From: Dokdonella sp.
GTDB lineage: Bacteria; Pseudomonadota; Gammaproteobacteria; Xanthomonadales; Rhodanobacteraceae
NCBI RefSeq assembly: GCF_019634815.1
Contig: NZ_JAHCAP010000014.1
Location: forward strand, 20,323-84,322
Direction: 5' to 3'
Length of the DNA: 64,000 bases
Position numbers and translations under genes: made by a program. A model generated the notes under the pieces. That model saw nothing but the letters and a program-made list of their open reading frames with translations, searched no databases and was not told the DNA's origin. Of this stretch, positions 46,735 through 53,907 are shown piece after piece; the first letter of the stretch is position 1, and each line of letters opens with the position of its first letter.

Positions 46735-46926
46735 CAGCTATTGTTGACGGGCTGGGGTGGTACCGCACTCACGTTGGCTTGCCGACATCGGCGATCCAGG
46801 TCGCTCGATCCCTTATCGACGTTCAGTGCGGGAAGGGGATGTCTCGGCTCGTCTGTCGGTGCTAGTCCGCAGATGCTTGCTGTTCCGTCCCTCCACCCCG
46901 GCGTTTTCATACGCGAAAACGCCGGA
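46735..46926 (-). ncRNA. Candidate bridge RNA in the IS110 upstream end
   Basis: On the transposase strand the end folds into three parts. First is a perfect 11-bp hairpin (46925-46915 with 46908-46898, loop GCGTAT). Second is a target loop with left guide AGCAAGC (46881-46875), an internal stem TCTGCGG/CCGACAGA (46873-46852) and right guide AGCCGAG (46849-46843). Third is a donor loop closed by CCGCACT (46831-46825) and AGTGCGG. The left guide equals the left target strand (AGCAAG plus core C). The right guide is the complement of core plus right target (CTCGGCT). The donor loop holds GGATC and GCAAG, matching the donor ends with one G-T wobble. Transcript ends are estimated. Confidence 0.75.
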
Positions 46927-46938
46927 GACAGACATACA

Positions 46939-47128
46939 AGCTTGCTCGGCTCGGGGCGCACGGCAGCGGAGCAAGCTCCGCTCTACGAGGTGGTGGGTTT
47001 TGTAGAGCCGAGCTCGCTCGGCTCGGGGCGCACGGCAGCGGAGCAAGCTCCGCTCTACGAGAAGCACGGCAGCGGAGCAAGCTCCGCTCTACGAGAGGCA
47101 TGGGAGCGGAGCAGGCTCCGCTCACTCC
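46939..47128. repeat. Extragenic palindrome cluster, right part
   Basis: The cluster continues after the IS. The severed unit B resumes as CTTGCTCGGCTC (46941-46952). Unit A copies follow near 46965-46981, 47038-47053 and 47069-47086. A full unit B variant, GAGCCGAGCTCGCTCGGCTC, lies at 47005-47024. A last divergent A unit (GGAGCGGAGCAGGCTCCGCT, about 47102-47121) abuts the stop codon of the glycerate-kinase-like gene. The units alternate and share TGTAGAG/CTCTAC edges. Confidence 0.85.
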
Positions 47129-47982
47129 GACGAGCCCGGGCGGGCCCGGATTGCGCGCACGGCCCGCTGTCCATCGAGTTCCACGCACACCCCCGCGCTT
47201 GCGGGCAGCGTCGCCAGTGCATGCCGGCTGAGGCGTTCGTAGTGCATGAAAAAGCGCAAGAGCGCGGCCTCGTCCATCGCGCGCGAGGCGCCGCGAGTGC
47301 GCAAGCTCTGTTCGGCTTGGCTGCGCCAGCGCCGCGCACGGGCGAAGGAGGGTGCCTGCAACACGAGCAGCCGATCCAGTCGCTGCCACAAGGCCGCGTA
47401 GTCGCCCACCAGTTGCGCATTGACCCATTGGCGCCAGTGGCCGTCGCGGTCCTCGCTGCGTTCGAGTGCATTGACGGGTCGGCGCAAGGCGTCGGCATCC
47501 TGCGCCGGTATTCCCACGCACCAGCCTTCGAGCAGGATCAGGCGCGGTGCTTGCGTGACGCGGCGCCAGCGAGACGGCGCGAGGCGCGTGTCGCGGCCCT
47601 TGTCGAAACGCGGCAGGTGCAGCGGGTGTTTCGGACTGGCTGTGGCCAGCGCATCGAGAGTCGCCGCGAGCAGGAACAGATCATGTGTTCCGGGCACGCC
47701 GCGCGTGGCCAGCAGCGGATGGACGCGACGCGCAAGCGCCTGCCGCGCGCCGCGACCCAGATAGAAGTCATCCAGCGACAGCGCCTCGCAGGCGATGCCG
47801 AGCCCGCGCGCATGCTCACACAATTGCCGTGCGAGCGTGCTCTTGCCGCTGCCCTGCAGGCCCGAGATACCAACCAGCAAGGGCCGCGCACGGCGTCGCG
47901 CCGACGCTGTCCACAAGACGGCGAGCAGATCGTCGAGCAGCGCCTGGGTGAATCGGGTTCGCGTGCTAGCATCGCCGCGCAT
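47122..47982 (-). CDS. P-loop kinase, D-glycerate 3-kinase-like
   Basis: Kinase of 286 aa in the phosphoribulokinase/uridine kinase superfamily. Walker A is [19 protein letters not shown] (about 36-54). Other strings are [52 protein letters not shown] and [14 protein letters not shown], as in plant GLYK and yeast/E. coli homologues. It probably phosphorylates glycerate, but family members differ in substrate. The gene's stop sits at the edge of the last palindromic repeat. Its start codon overlaps that of pdxH on the opposite strand. Confidence 0.8.
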   Translation of the reverse strand: MRGDASTRTRFTQALLDDLLAVLWTASARRRARPLLVGISGLQGSGKSTLARQLCEHARGLGIACEALSLDDFYLGRGARQALARRVHPLLATRGVPGTHDLFLLAATLDALATASPKHPLHLPRFDKGRDTRLAPSRWRRVTQAPRLILLEGWCVGIPAQDADALRRPVNALERSEDRDGHWRQWVNAQLVGDYAALWQRLDRLLVLQAPSFARARRWRSQAEQSLRTRGASRAMDEAALLRFFMHYERLSRHALATLPASAGVCVELDGQRAVRAIRARPGSSE

Positions 47983-48601
47983 GAATGCCCCATCAGCCAG
48001 CGCCGAATCCTCGGCACTCTACCAAAGCGCACTCGCCACCTTCGGCAGTCTGCTCGAACAGGCGCGGACGGCCGGCGATCCCGAAGCCACTGCAATGACG
48101 CTCGCCACCGTGCGCGCAGGCCGACCGCATGCGCGCGTCGTGCTGCTCAAGGGCTACGACGAACACGGTTTCCGCTTCTTCACCAATTACGAAAGCGCCA
48201 AGGCCGGCGATCTCGCCAGCGATCCGTGGGCGGCGCTGTGCTTCCACTGGAAAACCCTGCGCGAAGGCGTGCAGGTGCGCATCGAAGGGCGCATCGGAAA
48301 GGTTTCAGCCGCCGAATCTGATGCCTATTTCGCCAGCCGCCCACGTGGCAGTCAGCTCGGTGCCTGGGCGTCTCTGCAATCGCAGCCGCTGGCCGCTCGC
48401 GCGGAATTCGACACGCGCTATGCGCAATTCGAGGCGCGCTTTGCCGGTGCCGAGGTGCCGCGCCCACCGCATTGGGGCGGTTACCTGCTGGTGCCCGATG
48501 CGATCGAATTCTGGTACGGCGCAAACTTCCGTCTGCACGAGCGCCAGCTCTTTCGGCTCGATGCGGCGGGTACCTGGTCGCAGGGCATGCTCTATCCCTG
48601 A
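47981..48601 (+). CDS. pdxH: Pyridoxine/pyridoxamine 5'-phosphate oxidase
   Basis: FMN enzyme of 206 aa that makes pyridoxal 5'-phosphate, the cofactor of MetB and many others. Strings are [78 protein letters not shown] and [19 protein letters not shown], with the C-terminal [20 protein letters not shown]. The length fits the family. Its ATG shares a CATG with the divergent kinase start at 47982, so its promoter must lie inside the kinase coding region. Confidence 0.96.
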   Translation: MNAPSASAESSALYQSALATFGSLLEQARTAGDPEATAMTLATVRAGRPHARVVLLKGYDEHGFRFFTNYESAKAGDLASDPWAALCFHWKTLREGVQVRIEGRIGKVSAAESDAYFASRPRGSQLGAWASLQSQPLAARAEFDTRYAQFEARFAGAEVPRPPHWGGYLLVPDAIEFWYGANFRLHERQLFRLDAAGTWSQGMLYP

Positions 48602-48606
48602 AATCC

Positions 48607-48948
48607 ATGAACCTGCGCGCCGTCTACCGGGTGAGCGTGGTCGTGCCGGTCGAGCAAATGCAGGCCGTGCTCGATGGCGTGCGCGCGACGTTGCCGCTGC
48701 GCGGTGGCAATTACGCCGATTGGGCCTTCATCAGTGCCAGCGGCGAGGAACAGTTTCGACCCTTGGCCGACGCGCGGCCGGCGCAAGGCGTGATCGGCGA
48801 GCTCGAGCGCGTTGCGAGTCAGCGCATAGAGTTCTGCATCGAACGCGATGCCGCGCTGCTGTCGGCGCTGGTCGAAGCGATCCGCGCGCACCATCCCTGG
48901 CAGGTGCCGGCCATCTTCGTCGACGAGAGCCACGCGCCGCAGTTGTAA
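48607..48948 (+). CDS. Small NIF3/CutA-like protein (YqfO type)
   Basis: Protein of 113 aa. The strings YRVSVVVPVEQMQAVLDGVR, GEEQFRPLADARPAQGVIGE and EAIRAHHPWQVPAIFVDE match the small CutA-like domain found inserted in NIF3 proteins and as stand-alone YqfO. The function is not established. It starts 5 bases after pdxH and is probably co-transcribed. It converges on yggT with a 3-base gap. Confidence 0.7.
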   Translation: MNLRAVYRVSVVVPVEQMQAVLDGVRATLPLRGGNYADWAFISASGEEQFRPLADARPAQGVIGELERVASQRIEFCIERDAALLSALVEAIRAHHPWQVPAIFVDESHAPQL

Positions 48949-48951
48949 GCC

Positions 48952-49530
48952 TTACGCCGCCTGCGCCAGGCGCATGCCCAGATCGATCAGCGGTGCGATC
49001 AGCAAGGCGCGCGCGAGCAGGATTGCGAGGATCACGATCATCGGCGAGAAATCGAGGCCGCCCGGTGTCGGCAGGCGCTTGCGCAGCGGCCGCATGAACG
49101 GCTCGCTGAGCTGGTGGATCAGCGGGACCACGGGATTGCTGCGCTCGACATGGATGAACGAGATCAGCACGCGCACCAGCACGATGCCGATATAGAGCAT
49201 CAACACGAAATCAGCCAGATCGGCGAGCGCCATCACCAACAGGCCGAGCAGGCCCAGATGTTGGCCGAAGATCGTGTAGATCAGGGCGAGCTTGAGCACG
49301 CTCAGCAGCCAGGCGATCAGCCAGGCGGCAAAATCGATGCGGCGCCAGCCCGGAATGACTTTGCGCAGTGGCATCAGCAGCGGATTGGTGATCTTGTAGA
49401 GGAACTGGCAGATCGGGTTGTAGAAATTCGCCCGCACCGCCTGCAGCAGCGCCCGCAGCACGAACAGGAAGATCGCGATGCCGAAGGCAAAGTCGATGAG
49501 GATCTGGGCAGCGTTGGCGAAATATCCCAT
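48952..49530 (-). CDS. yggT: YggT-family membrane protein
   Basis: Integral membrane protein of 192 aa built from two tandem YggT modules. Each module has a helix pair and the loop FYNPICQFLYKITNPLLMPL or SNPVVPLIHQLSEPFMRPLR. The double-module form is usual in gammaproteobacteria. The role is unclear; homologues are tied to cell division and osmotic tolerance. It follows proC after 28 bases, the common proC-yggT order. Confidence 0.92.
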   Translation of the reverse strand: MGYFANAAQILIDFAFGIAIFLFVLRALLQAVRANFYNPICQFLYKITNPLLMPLRKVIPGWRRIDFAAWLIAWLLSVLKLALIYTIFGQHLGLLGLLVMALADLADFVLMLYIGIVLVRVLISFIHVERSNPVVPLIHQLSEPFMRPLRKRLPTPGGLDFSPMIVILAILLARALLIAPLIDLGMRLAQAA

Positions 49531-49558
49531 GACCGTGGTGCGCGAGTGAGCGAGGGGA

Positions 49559-50404
49559 TCAATCGTACTGGGCGGACAAGGTGCCGCCGCGGCGCTGCGC
49601 GGCGTCGAGCGCGCGTGCGACCAGGCCACGCAGGTCGCCCGCGGCAAAGGCATCGAGCGCGGCTGCGGTGGTGCCGCCGGGTGAGGTGACGCGCTCGCGC
49701 AGCAGGCTGGGCGCTTCGCCCGATTCGACCAGCATGCGCCCGGCGCCCAGGCAGGTCTGCGTGGCCAGTGCCGTCGCCGTCTCGCGCGGCAGACCTTGCG
49801 CCACCGCGGCATCGATCATCGCCTCGACCAGCAGGAAGAAGTAGGCCGGTCCCGAGCCCGACAGCGCGGTCACGCTGTCCATGAGTGCTTCGCTCTCGAT
49901 CCATGCCGTGCTGCCGGCGGCAGCGAGGATGGCCGCGGCCTGTGCGCGCCGGCTTTCGCTCACGTGTGCATTGGCGAACAACCCGCTCGCGCCGGCGCCG
50001 ATCAGCGCGGGCGTGTTGGGCATCACGCGCACGAGCGGTGTGCCGGCGCCGAGCCAGCGTTCGAACTGGTCGAGGCGGATGCCGGCGGCGATCGAAATGA
50101 CCAGCGGACGGTGTGCCTCGACGGCGGCAGCGATCTCGGCGCATACCGCCTGCATCACCTGCGGCTTGACCGCCAGCACGAGGATTTCCGCATTCGCGGC
50201 GGCAGCGGCCGCGTGCTCATGCACGGCCACGCCGAAATCCTTCGCCAGTGCATCACGCGTGGCGGCATGGGGTTCGGCCACCGCGATCGATGTTGCCTTC
50301 ACGCCGCCGCGCAGCAGCGCGCCGATCAGGCTGCGCGCCATGTTGCCGCCGCCGATGAAGGCGAGGCGGGTGCTCGAGACAGGGGAAGCGGAAGCTGGGG
50401 ACAT
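49559..50404 (-). CDS. proC: Pyrroline-5-carboxylate reductase
   Basis: Enzyme of 281 aa for the last step of proline synthesis. The NAD(P) site is RLAFIGGGNMARSLIGALLR. Other strings are EILVLAVKPQVM, VRVMPNTPALIGAGASGLFA, and the signature ALSGSGPAYFFLLVEAMIDA with VTSPGGTTAAALDAF. In most relatives yggS lies directly upstream; here the secreted-protein gene at 50632-51681 separates them on the opposite strand. Confidence 0.96.
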   Translation of the reverse strand: MSPASASPVSSTRLAFIGGGNMARSLIGALLRGGVKATSIAVAEPHAATRDALAKDFGVAVHEHAAAAAANAEILVLAVKPQVMQAVCAEIAAAVEAHRPLVISIAAGIRLDQFERWLGAGTPLVRVMPNTPALIGAGASGLFANAHVSESRRAQAAAILAAAGSTAWIESEALMDSVTALSGSGPAYFFLLVEAMIDAAVAQGLPRETATALATQTCLGAGRMLVESGEAPSLLRERVTSPGGTTAAALDAFAAGDLRGLVARALDAAQRRGGTLSAQYD

Positions 50405-50631
50405 CGGTCGAGACGCCGCGGCAAGGTTCGGGAGCTGGCAAGCATAGCAAGAGCGCGAGGTGACGCCGGTGTGCTTGGCTCACTTGCCGGACGGGTCGAG
50501 CGCGCGCGGTTTTGCGAAGCGTTGATGGGATTGCCCACCGAAGTACGTATTGATCGTTGACTGAACGCCAAGGCGATTGCCGGTCGCCGCGGGTCAAATC
50601 AACCACAAGCAACGATTCCGGAGTAACCAGG

Positions 50632-51681
50632 ATGCTGCGTCGCCTTGCAATTCCTGTTCTTGGCATGGCCCTGAGCTTGTCCGCGCATGCGGATATCGTC
50701 ATCGGCAGTTACGAGAGCGGCGAGATACGCGTCTTCGCCGATGAGGCCAATGGCGATGTGGCCCCGATCCGCATCATCGCGGGTGCCGCAACCGGGCTGG
50801 GTTCGGCCGCGGGCGGCGCCTTCGACTCCGGCGAGGGCGTACTGTACGTGGCAGATTTCTGGGGGCAGGCGATTCGGGTATTTCCTGCGTATGGCAGCGG
50901 CAACCTGGCCCCGCTGCGCGTATTGGACTCGCCCCAACTCGGACAAATGCGAACCGTGGCGCTGGCTCCCGCGCACGACGAGTTGATCACGACCAACTCG
51001 GGCTGTTGCCTGGCCATCTACAACATCGGCGCGAGCGGAAGTGTCGGCGCCCTGCGCAAATGGGCCTGGCGCGGCGGCCAGGGCAGCTTGACCGAGCTTG
51101 ATTACCCAGGCGGTTTCGACTACGCCTCCGCACGCGACGAGATCGTGGTGTCGGATTCGGATCCGGGCCCCGCATATACCCCCAAGATCCTGGTCTTCGA
51201 CCGCGATACCGGCACGTCGTATTACACCGGCGCGCCCAAGCGGGTCATCAAGGGTGCGCAGACCGGCATGGGGAGCTGGGTAGGCGGTGTCGCGGTGGAT
51301 GACACCAACGACCGCATCTATGCCGCCTCGATGACGAACAACCCGGACAACACCCGCACCGGGCGCGTCCTCGTGTTCGCCGCCGACGCGGCGGGCGATG
51401 CGGCGCCGCTGCGTGTCATCGAGGGCGCCGCGACCCAGTTGAGCGGCGGATCGGGCACGCTGCCGATGGGCGTGGCGATCGACCCGGTCAGGAGTCGGTT
51501 GATCGTGAGCTTGACGGACTACAACGATCCCGCAAACAGTGCTCTGCTGGTATTCGCGCTCGACGCCAGCGGCAATGCGGCACCGCTGCAGGTGATCCGC
51601 GGCGCGCAAACCGGGCTCGTCAGTCTGGCGCTGCCGATCTGGATGCCTGCGGATGCGATCTTCGACAACGGTTTCGACTGA
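50632..51681 (+). CDS. Secreted beta-propeller-like protein with C-terminal IFDNGFD
   Basis: Protein of 349 aa with a signal peptide (MLRRLAIPVLGMALSLSAHA). At least four repeats of about 60 residues have the form VFAADAAGDAAPLRVIEGAA, with TGL or TQL after it. They predict an NHL/YVTN-like beta-propeller. The C-terminus DAIFDNGFD matches a tail I recall on many secreted proteins of Dokdonella and relatives. The ATG at 50632 has GGAG 9 bases upstream. It lies alone on the plus strand between proC and yggS and converges on yggS with 12 bases between. The function is unknown. Confidence 0.8.
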   Translation: MLRRLAIPVLGMALSLSAHADIVIGSYESGEIRVFADEANGDVAPIRIIAGAATGLGSAAGGAFDSGEGVLYVADFWGQAIRVFPAYGSGNLAPLRVLDSPQLGQMRTVALAPAHDELITTNSGCCLAIYNIGASGSVGALRKWAWRGGQGSLTELDYPGGFDYASARDEIVVSDSDPGPAYTPKILVFDRDTGTSYYTGAPKRVIKGAQTGMGSWVGGVAVDDTNDRIYAASMTNNPDNTRTGRVLVFAADAAGDAAPLRVIEGAATQLSGGSGTLPMGVAIDPVRSRLIVSLTDYNDPANSALLVFALDASGNAAPLQVIRGAQTGLVSLALPIWMPADAIFDNGFD

Positions 51682-51693
51682 ATCGACTCGATC

Positions 51694-52380
51694 TCAGTGC
51701 GGCGCGGTGCGCGGGCCGAACAATGCGGTGCCGATGCGCACGAGGTTGGCACCTTCGGCGATTGCGAGGTCGAAGTCGTCGGACATGCCCATCGACAAGG
51801 TGTCGATCGCGGGATGCTCGACGCGCAGCGCATCGAACAGTGCGCGCATGCGCACGAACGCGGCGCGACGGGTTTCGGCATCGGGTGCAGGTGCGGGGAT
51901 TGCCATCAGACCGCGCAGGCGCAAAGCGGATTCGGTGGCGATCCGCGCAGCCAGCGCCGCGACTTCACCCGGCGCGCAGCCGGATTTGCTGGCCTCGTCA
52001 TCGATGTTGACCTGAACCAGCACGTTCAGCGGCTCGCGTCCGGCAGGGCGATGCTGCGCGAGCGGCGCGATCAGCTTGGCGCGATCCAGACTCTGCAGCC
52101 AGTCGAAATGCTGCGCGACCTCGCGGCATTTGTTCGACTGCAGTGGTCCGATCAGATGCCATTCCAGCGCCAGGTCGGCCAGCTCGCGCTGCTTGGTCAG
52201 CGCCTCCTGCACGTAGTTCTCGCCGAAGGCGCGCTGACCCTGGGCCGCCAGTGCGCGGATCGCCTCGGCAGGCTGGGTCTTGGACACCGCGAGCAGGCGG
52301 GCCGGGGTGCGGCCGGCAGCGCGGGCAGCGGCGTCGATGCGTTCGAGGAGGGCTTGGCGGGTGGCTGGGCTGATCGTCAT
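51694..52380 (-). CDS. yggS: PLP homeostasis protein YggS (PLPBP)
   Basis: PLP-binding TIM-barrel protein of 228 aa. The lysine is in RLLAVSKTQPAEAIRALAAQ (about K36). Other strings are FGENYVQEALTK, EWHLIGPLQSNKCREV and LSMGMSDDFDLAIAEGANLV with RIGTALFG. It has no enzyme activity but controls free PLP and amino-acid pools. It is divergent from pilT with about 90 bases between, the arrangement seen in Pseudomonas. The ATG at 52380 is chosen by family length. Confidence 0.95.
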   Translation of the reverse strand: MTISPATRQALLERIDAAARAAGRTPARLLAVSKTQPAEAIRALAAQGQRAFGENYVQEALTKQRELADLALEWHLIGPLQSNKCREVAQHFDWLQSLDRAKLIAPLAQHRPAGREPLNVLVQVNIDDEASKSGCAPGEVAALAARIATESALRLRGLMAIPAPAPDAETRRAAFVRMRALFDALRVEHPAIDTLSMGMSDDFDLAIAEGANLVRIGTALFGPRTAPH

Positions 52381-52469
52381 GGTCGAAGGCTGGAAAGATG
52401 ACTCGTGGCTGAGGCTATACTGCCGCAACCGTGCGCGGGCGCGCCGCAATTGCCATCGAGGGAATCGTC

Positions 52470-53507
52470 ATGGATATCGCTGAACTGCTGGCGTTCTCGG
52501 TCAAGAACAAGGCCTCGGACTTGCACCTTTCGGCCGGTTTGCCGCCGATGATCCGCGTCGATGGTGACGTGCGCCGCATCAACATCCCCGCCTTCGAGCA
52601 CAAGCAGGTGCATTCGCTGGTTTACGACATCATGTCGGACAAGCAGCGGCGTGACTACGAGGAATTCCTCGAGGTCGATTTCTCTTTCGAGATCCCCTCG
52701 CTGGCGCGCTTTCGCGTCAACGCCTTCAACCAGAACCGCGGCGCGGCGGCGGTGTTCCGCACCATTCCTTCCGAAGTGCTCACGCTCGAGGACCTGGGTT
52801 GCCCACGCATCTTCAAGGAACTCATCGAGCAGCCGCAGGGCCTGATCCTGGTCACCGGGCCGACCGGCTCGGGCAAGTCGACCACGCTCGCGGCAATGGT
52901 CGACCACGTCAACAAGAACGAATACGGCCACATCCTCTCGGTCGAGGATCCGATCGAGTTCGTACATACCTCGCAGAAATGCCTGATCAACCAGCGCGAG
53001 GTCCATCGCGACACCCACGGTTTCAACGAGGCGCTGCGCTCGGCGCTGCGTGAAGACCCGGACTACATCCTGGTCGGCGAGTTGCGCGACCTGGAGACGA
53101 TCCGCCTCGCATTGACCGCTGCGGAAACCGGGCATCTGGTGTTCGCGACCCTGCACACCAGCTCGGCGGCCAAGACCATCGACCGCGTGATCGACGTGTT
53201 CCCCGCCGGTGAAAAGCCGATGGTGCGCTCGATGCTGTCCGAATCCCTGCGCGCAGTGATCTCGCAGAGCCTGCTCAAGAAGGTCGGTGGCGGCCGCATT
53301 GCCGCGCACGAGATCATGGTCGGCATCCCCGCGATCCGCAACCTGATCCGCGAGGACAAGGTCGCGCAGATGTACTCGGCAATCCAGACCGGCAGCCAGC
53401 ACGGCATGCAGACGCTCGACCAATGTCTGCAGGACCTGGTCAAGCGCGGCCTGGTGACACGCCAGCAGGCAATCGGCTACGCCAAGGCCAAGGAAATCTT
53501 CAAGTAG
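52470..53507 (+). CDS. pilT: Type IV pilus retraction ATPase PilT
   Basis: Retraction motor ATPase of 345 aa. The N-terminal PAS-like domain starts MDIAELLAFSVKNKASDLHL. Walker A is VTGPTGSGKSTTLAAMVDHV. Asp-box and Walker B are VEDPIEFVHTSQKCLINQRE and ALREDPDYILVGELRDLET. The retraction motif AIRNLIRE is present near residue 290 (IPAIRNLIREDK). PilT depolymerises pilin for twitching and DNA uptake. pilU is not adjacent; tandem repeats start at the stop codon. Confidence 0.97.
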   Translation: MDIAELLAFSVKNKASDLHLSAGLPPMIRVDGDVRRINIPAFEHKQVHSLVYDIMSDKQRRDYEEFLEVDFSFEIPSLARFRVNAFNQNRGAAAVFRTIPSEVLTLEDLGCPRIFKELIEQPQGLILVTGPTGSGKSTTLAAMVDHVNKNEYGHILSVEDPIEFVHTSQKCLINQREVHRDTHGFNEALRSALREDPDYILVGELRDLETIRLALTAAETGHLVFATLHTSSAAKTIDRVIDVFPAGEKPMVRSMLSESLRAVISQSLLKKVGGGRIAAHEIMVGIPAIRNLIREDKVAQMYSAIQTGSQHGMQTLDQCLQDLVKRGLVTRQQAIGYAKAKEIFK

Positions 53508-53638
53508 GAGGGCCGGAAGGCCCGATTGCCTGGCACAAACGCGTGTCGCTGGAGGGCCGGCAGGCCCGATTGCCTGGCACAAACGCGTGTCGCTGGAGGG
53601 CCGGAAGGCCCGACCGCCGCGCCGCAGGTTCGCGTTGC
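53507..53638. repeat. Three tandem 44-bp repeats after pilT
   Basis: GGAGGGCCGG recurs at 53507, 53551 and 53595, a period of exactly 44 bases. Each unit contains the hairpin GGGCCGG-AA-GGCCCG or a near copy, followed by TTGCCTGGCACAAACGCG. The third unit diverges after GGCCCGACCG. The first unit overlaps the last base of the pilT stop. The stems may end pilT transcription. Confidence 0.8.
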
Positions 53639-53660
53639 GCTCACCGGTGTGTGGCACGGG

Positions 53661-53860
53661 TCGCGGCTGCCGCCGCTCCTACACAACCACGATGCATGGC
53701 AACGACACGGTGGGTGTCGCGGCTGCCGCCGCTCCTACACAACCACGATGGATGGCAACGACACGGTGGGCGTCGCGGCTGCCGCCGCTCCTACACAACC
53801 ACGATGGATGGCAACGACACGGTGGGTGTCGCGGCTGCCGCCGCTCCTACACCGCTCCTG
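53661..53860. repeat. Tandem 56-bp repeats of a Xanthomonadales-type palindrome
   Basis: TCGCGGCTGCCGCCGCTCCT recurs at 53661, 53717, 53773 and 53829, with a period of exactly 56 bases. On the minus strand each copy reads TGTAGGAGCGGCGGCAGCCG, a REP-like palindrome familiar from Lysobacter and Xanthomonas genomes. Between copies lies ACACAACCACGATGGATGGC with few changes. The array ends in short CACCGCTCCTG duplications near 53845-53875. With the 44-bp array it fills the 400-base gap between the convergent pilT and mgtE. Confidence 0.85.
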
Positions 53861-53907
53861 CACCGCTCCTGCGTCGCACCGGCGTTTCCTTGCGTGGCCA
53901 GCGCGCT

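Larger units (their letters stand above)
45746..46938 (-). mobile_element. IS110-family insertion sequence, IS621-like, inserted in an extragenic palindrome
   Basis: Removing 45746-46938 (or 45748-46940) restores an intact unit-B palindrome, GAGCCGAG-CAAG-CTCGGCTC on the minus strand. This fixes both ends precisely. The element is about 1193 bp including one copy of the shared dinucleotide (CT on the transposase strand). There are no terminal inverted repeats, as in the IS110 family. The donor junction on the transposase strand reads ATAGGAT-CT-TGTAT, close to the donor I recall for IS621, ACAGTAT-CT-TGTAT. It carries one transposase gene, a 15-base downstream end and a 216-base upstream end with a bridge-RNA-like fold. 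Confidence 0.9.

Noticed and set aside
45661..48321. Open frame of 886 codons on the plus strand through the IS element and kinase gene
   Set aside because: It runs through palindromic repeats and both ends of the IS, and it is antisense to the transposase and kinase. No single gene would include these junctions.
53661..53860. Possible CRISPR array
   Set aside because: Copies are 56 bp apart with the inter-copy sequence also repeated, so there are no unique spacers. No cas genes are present.
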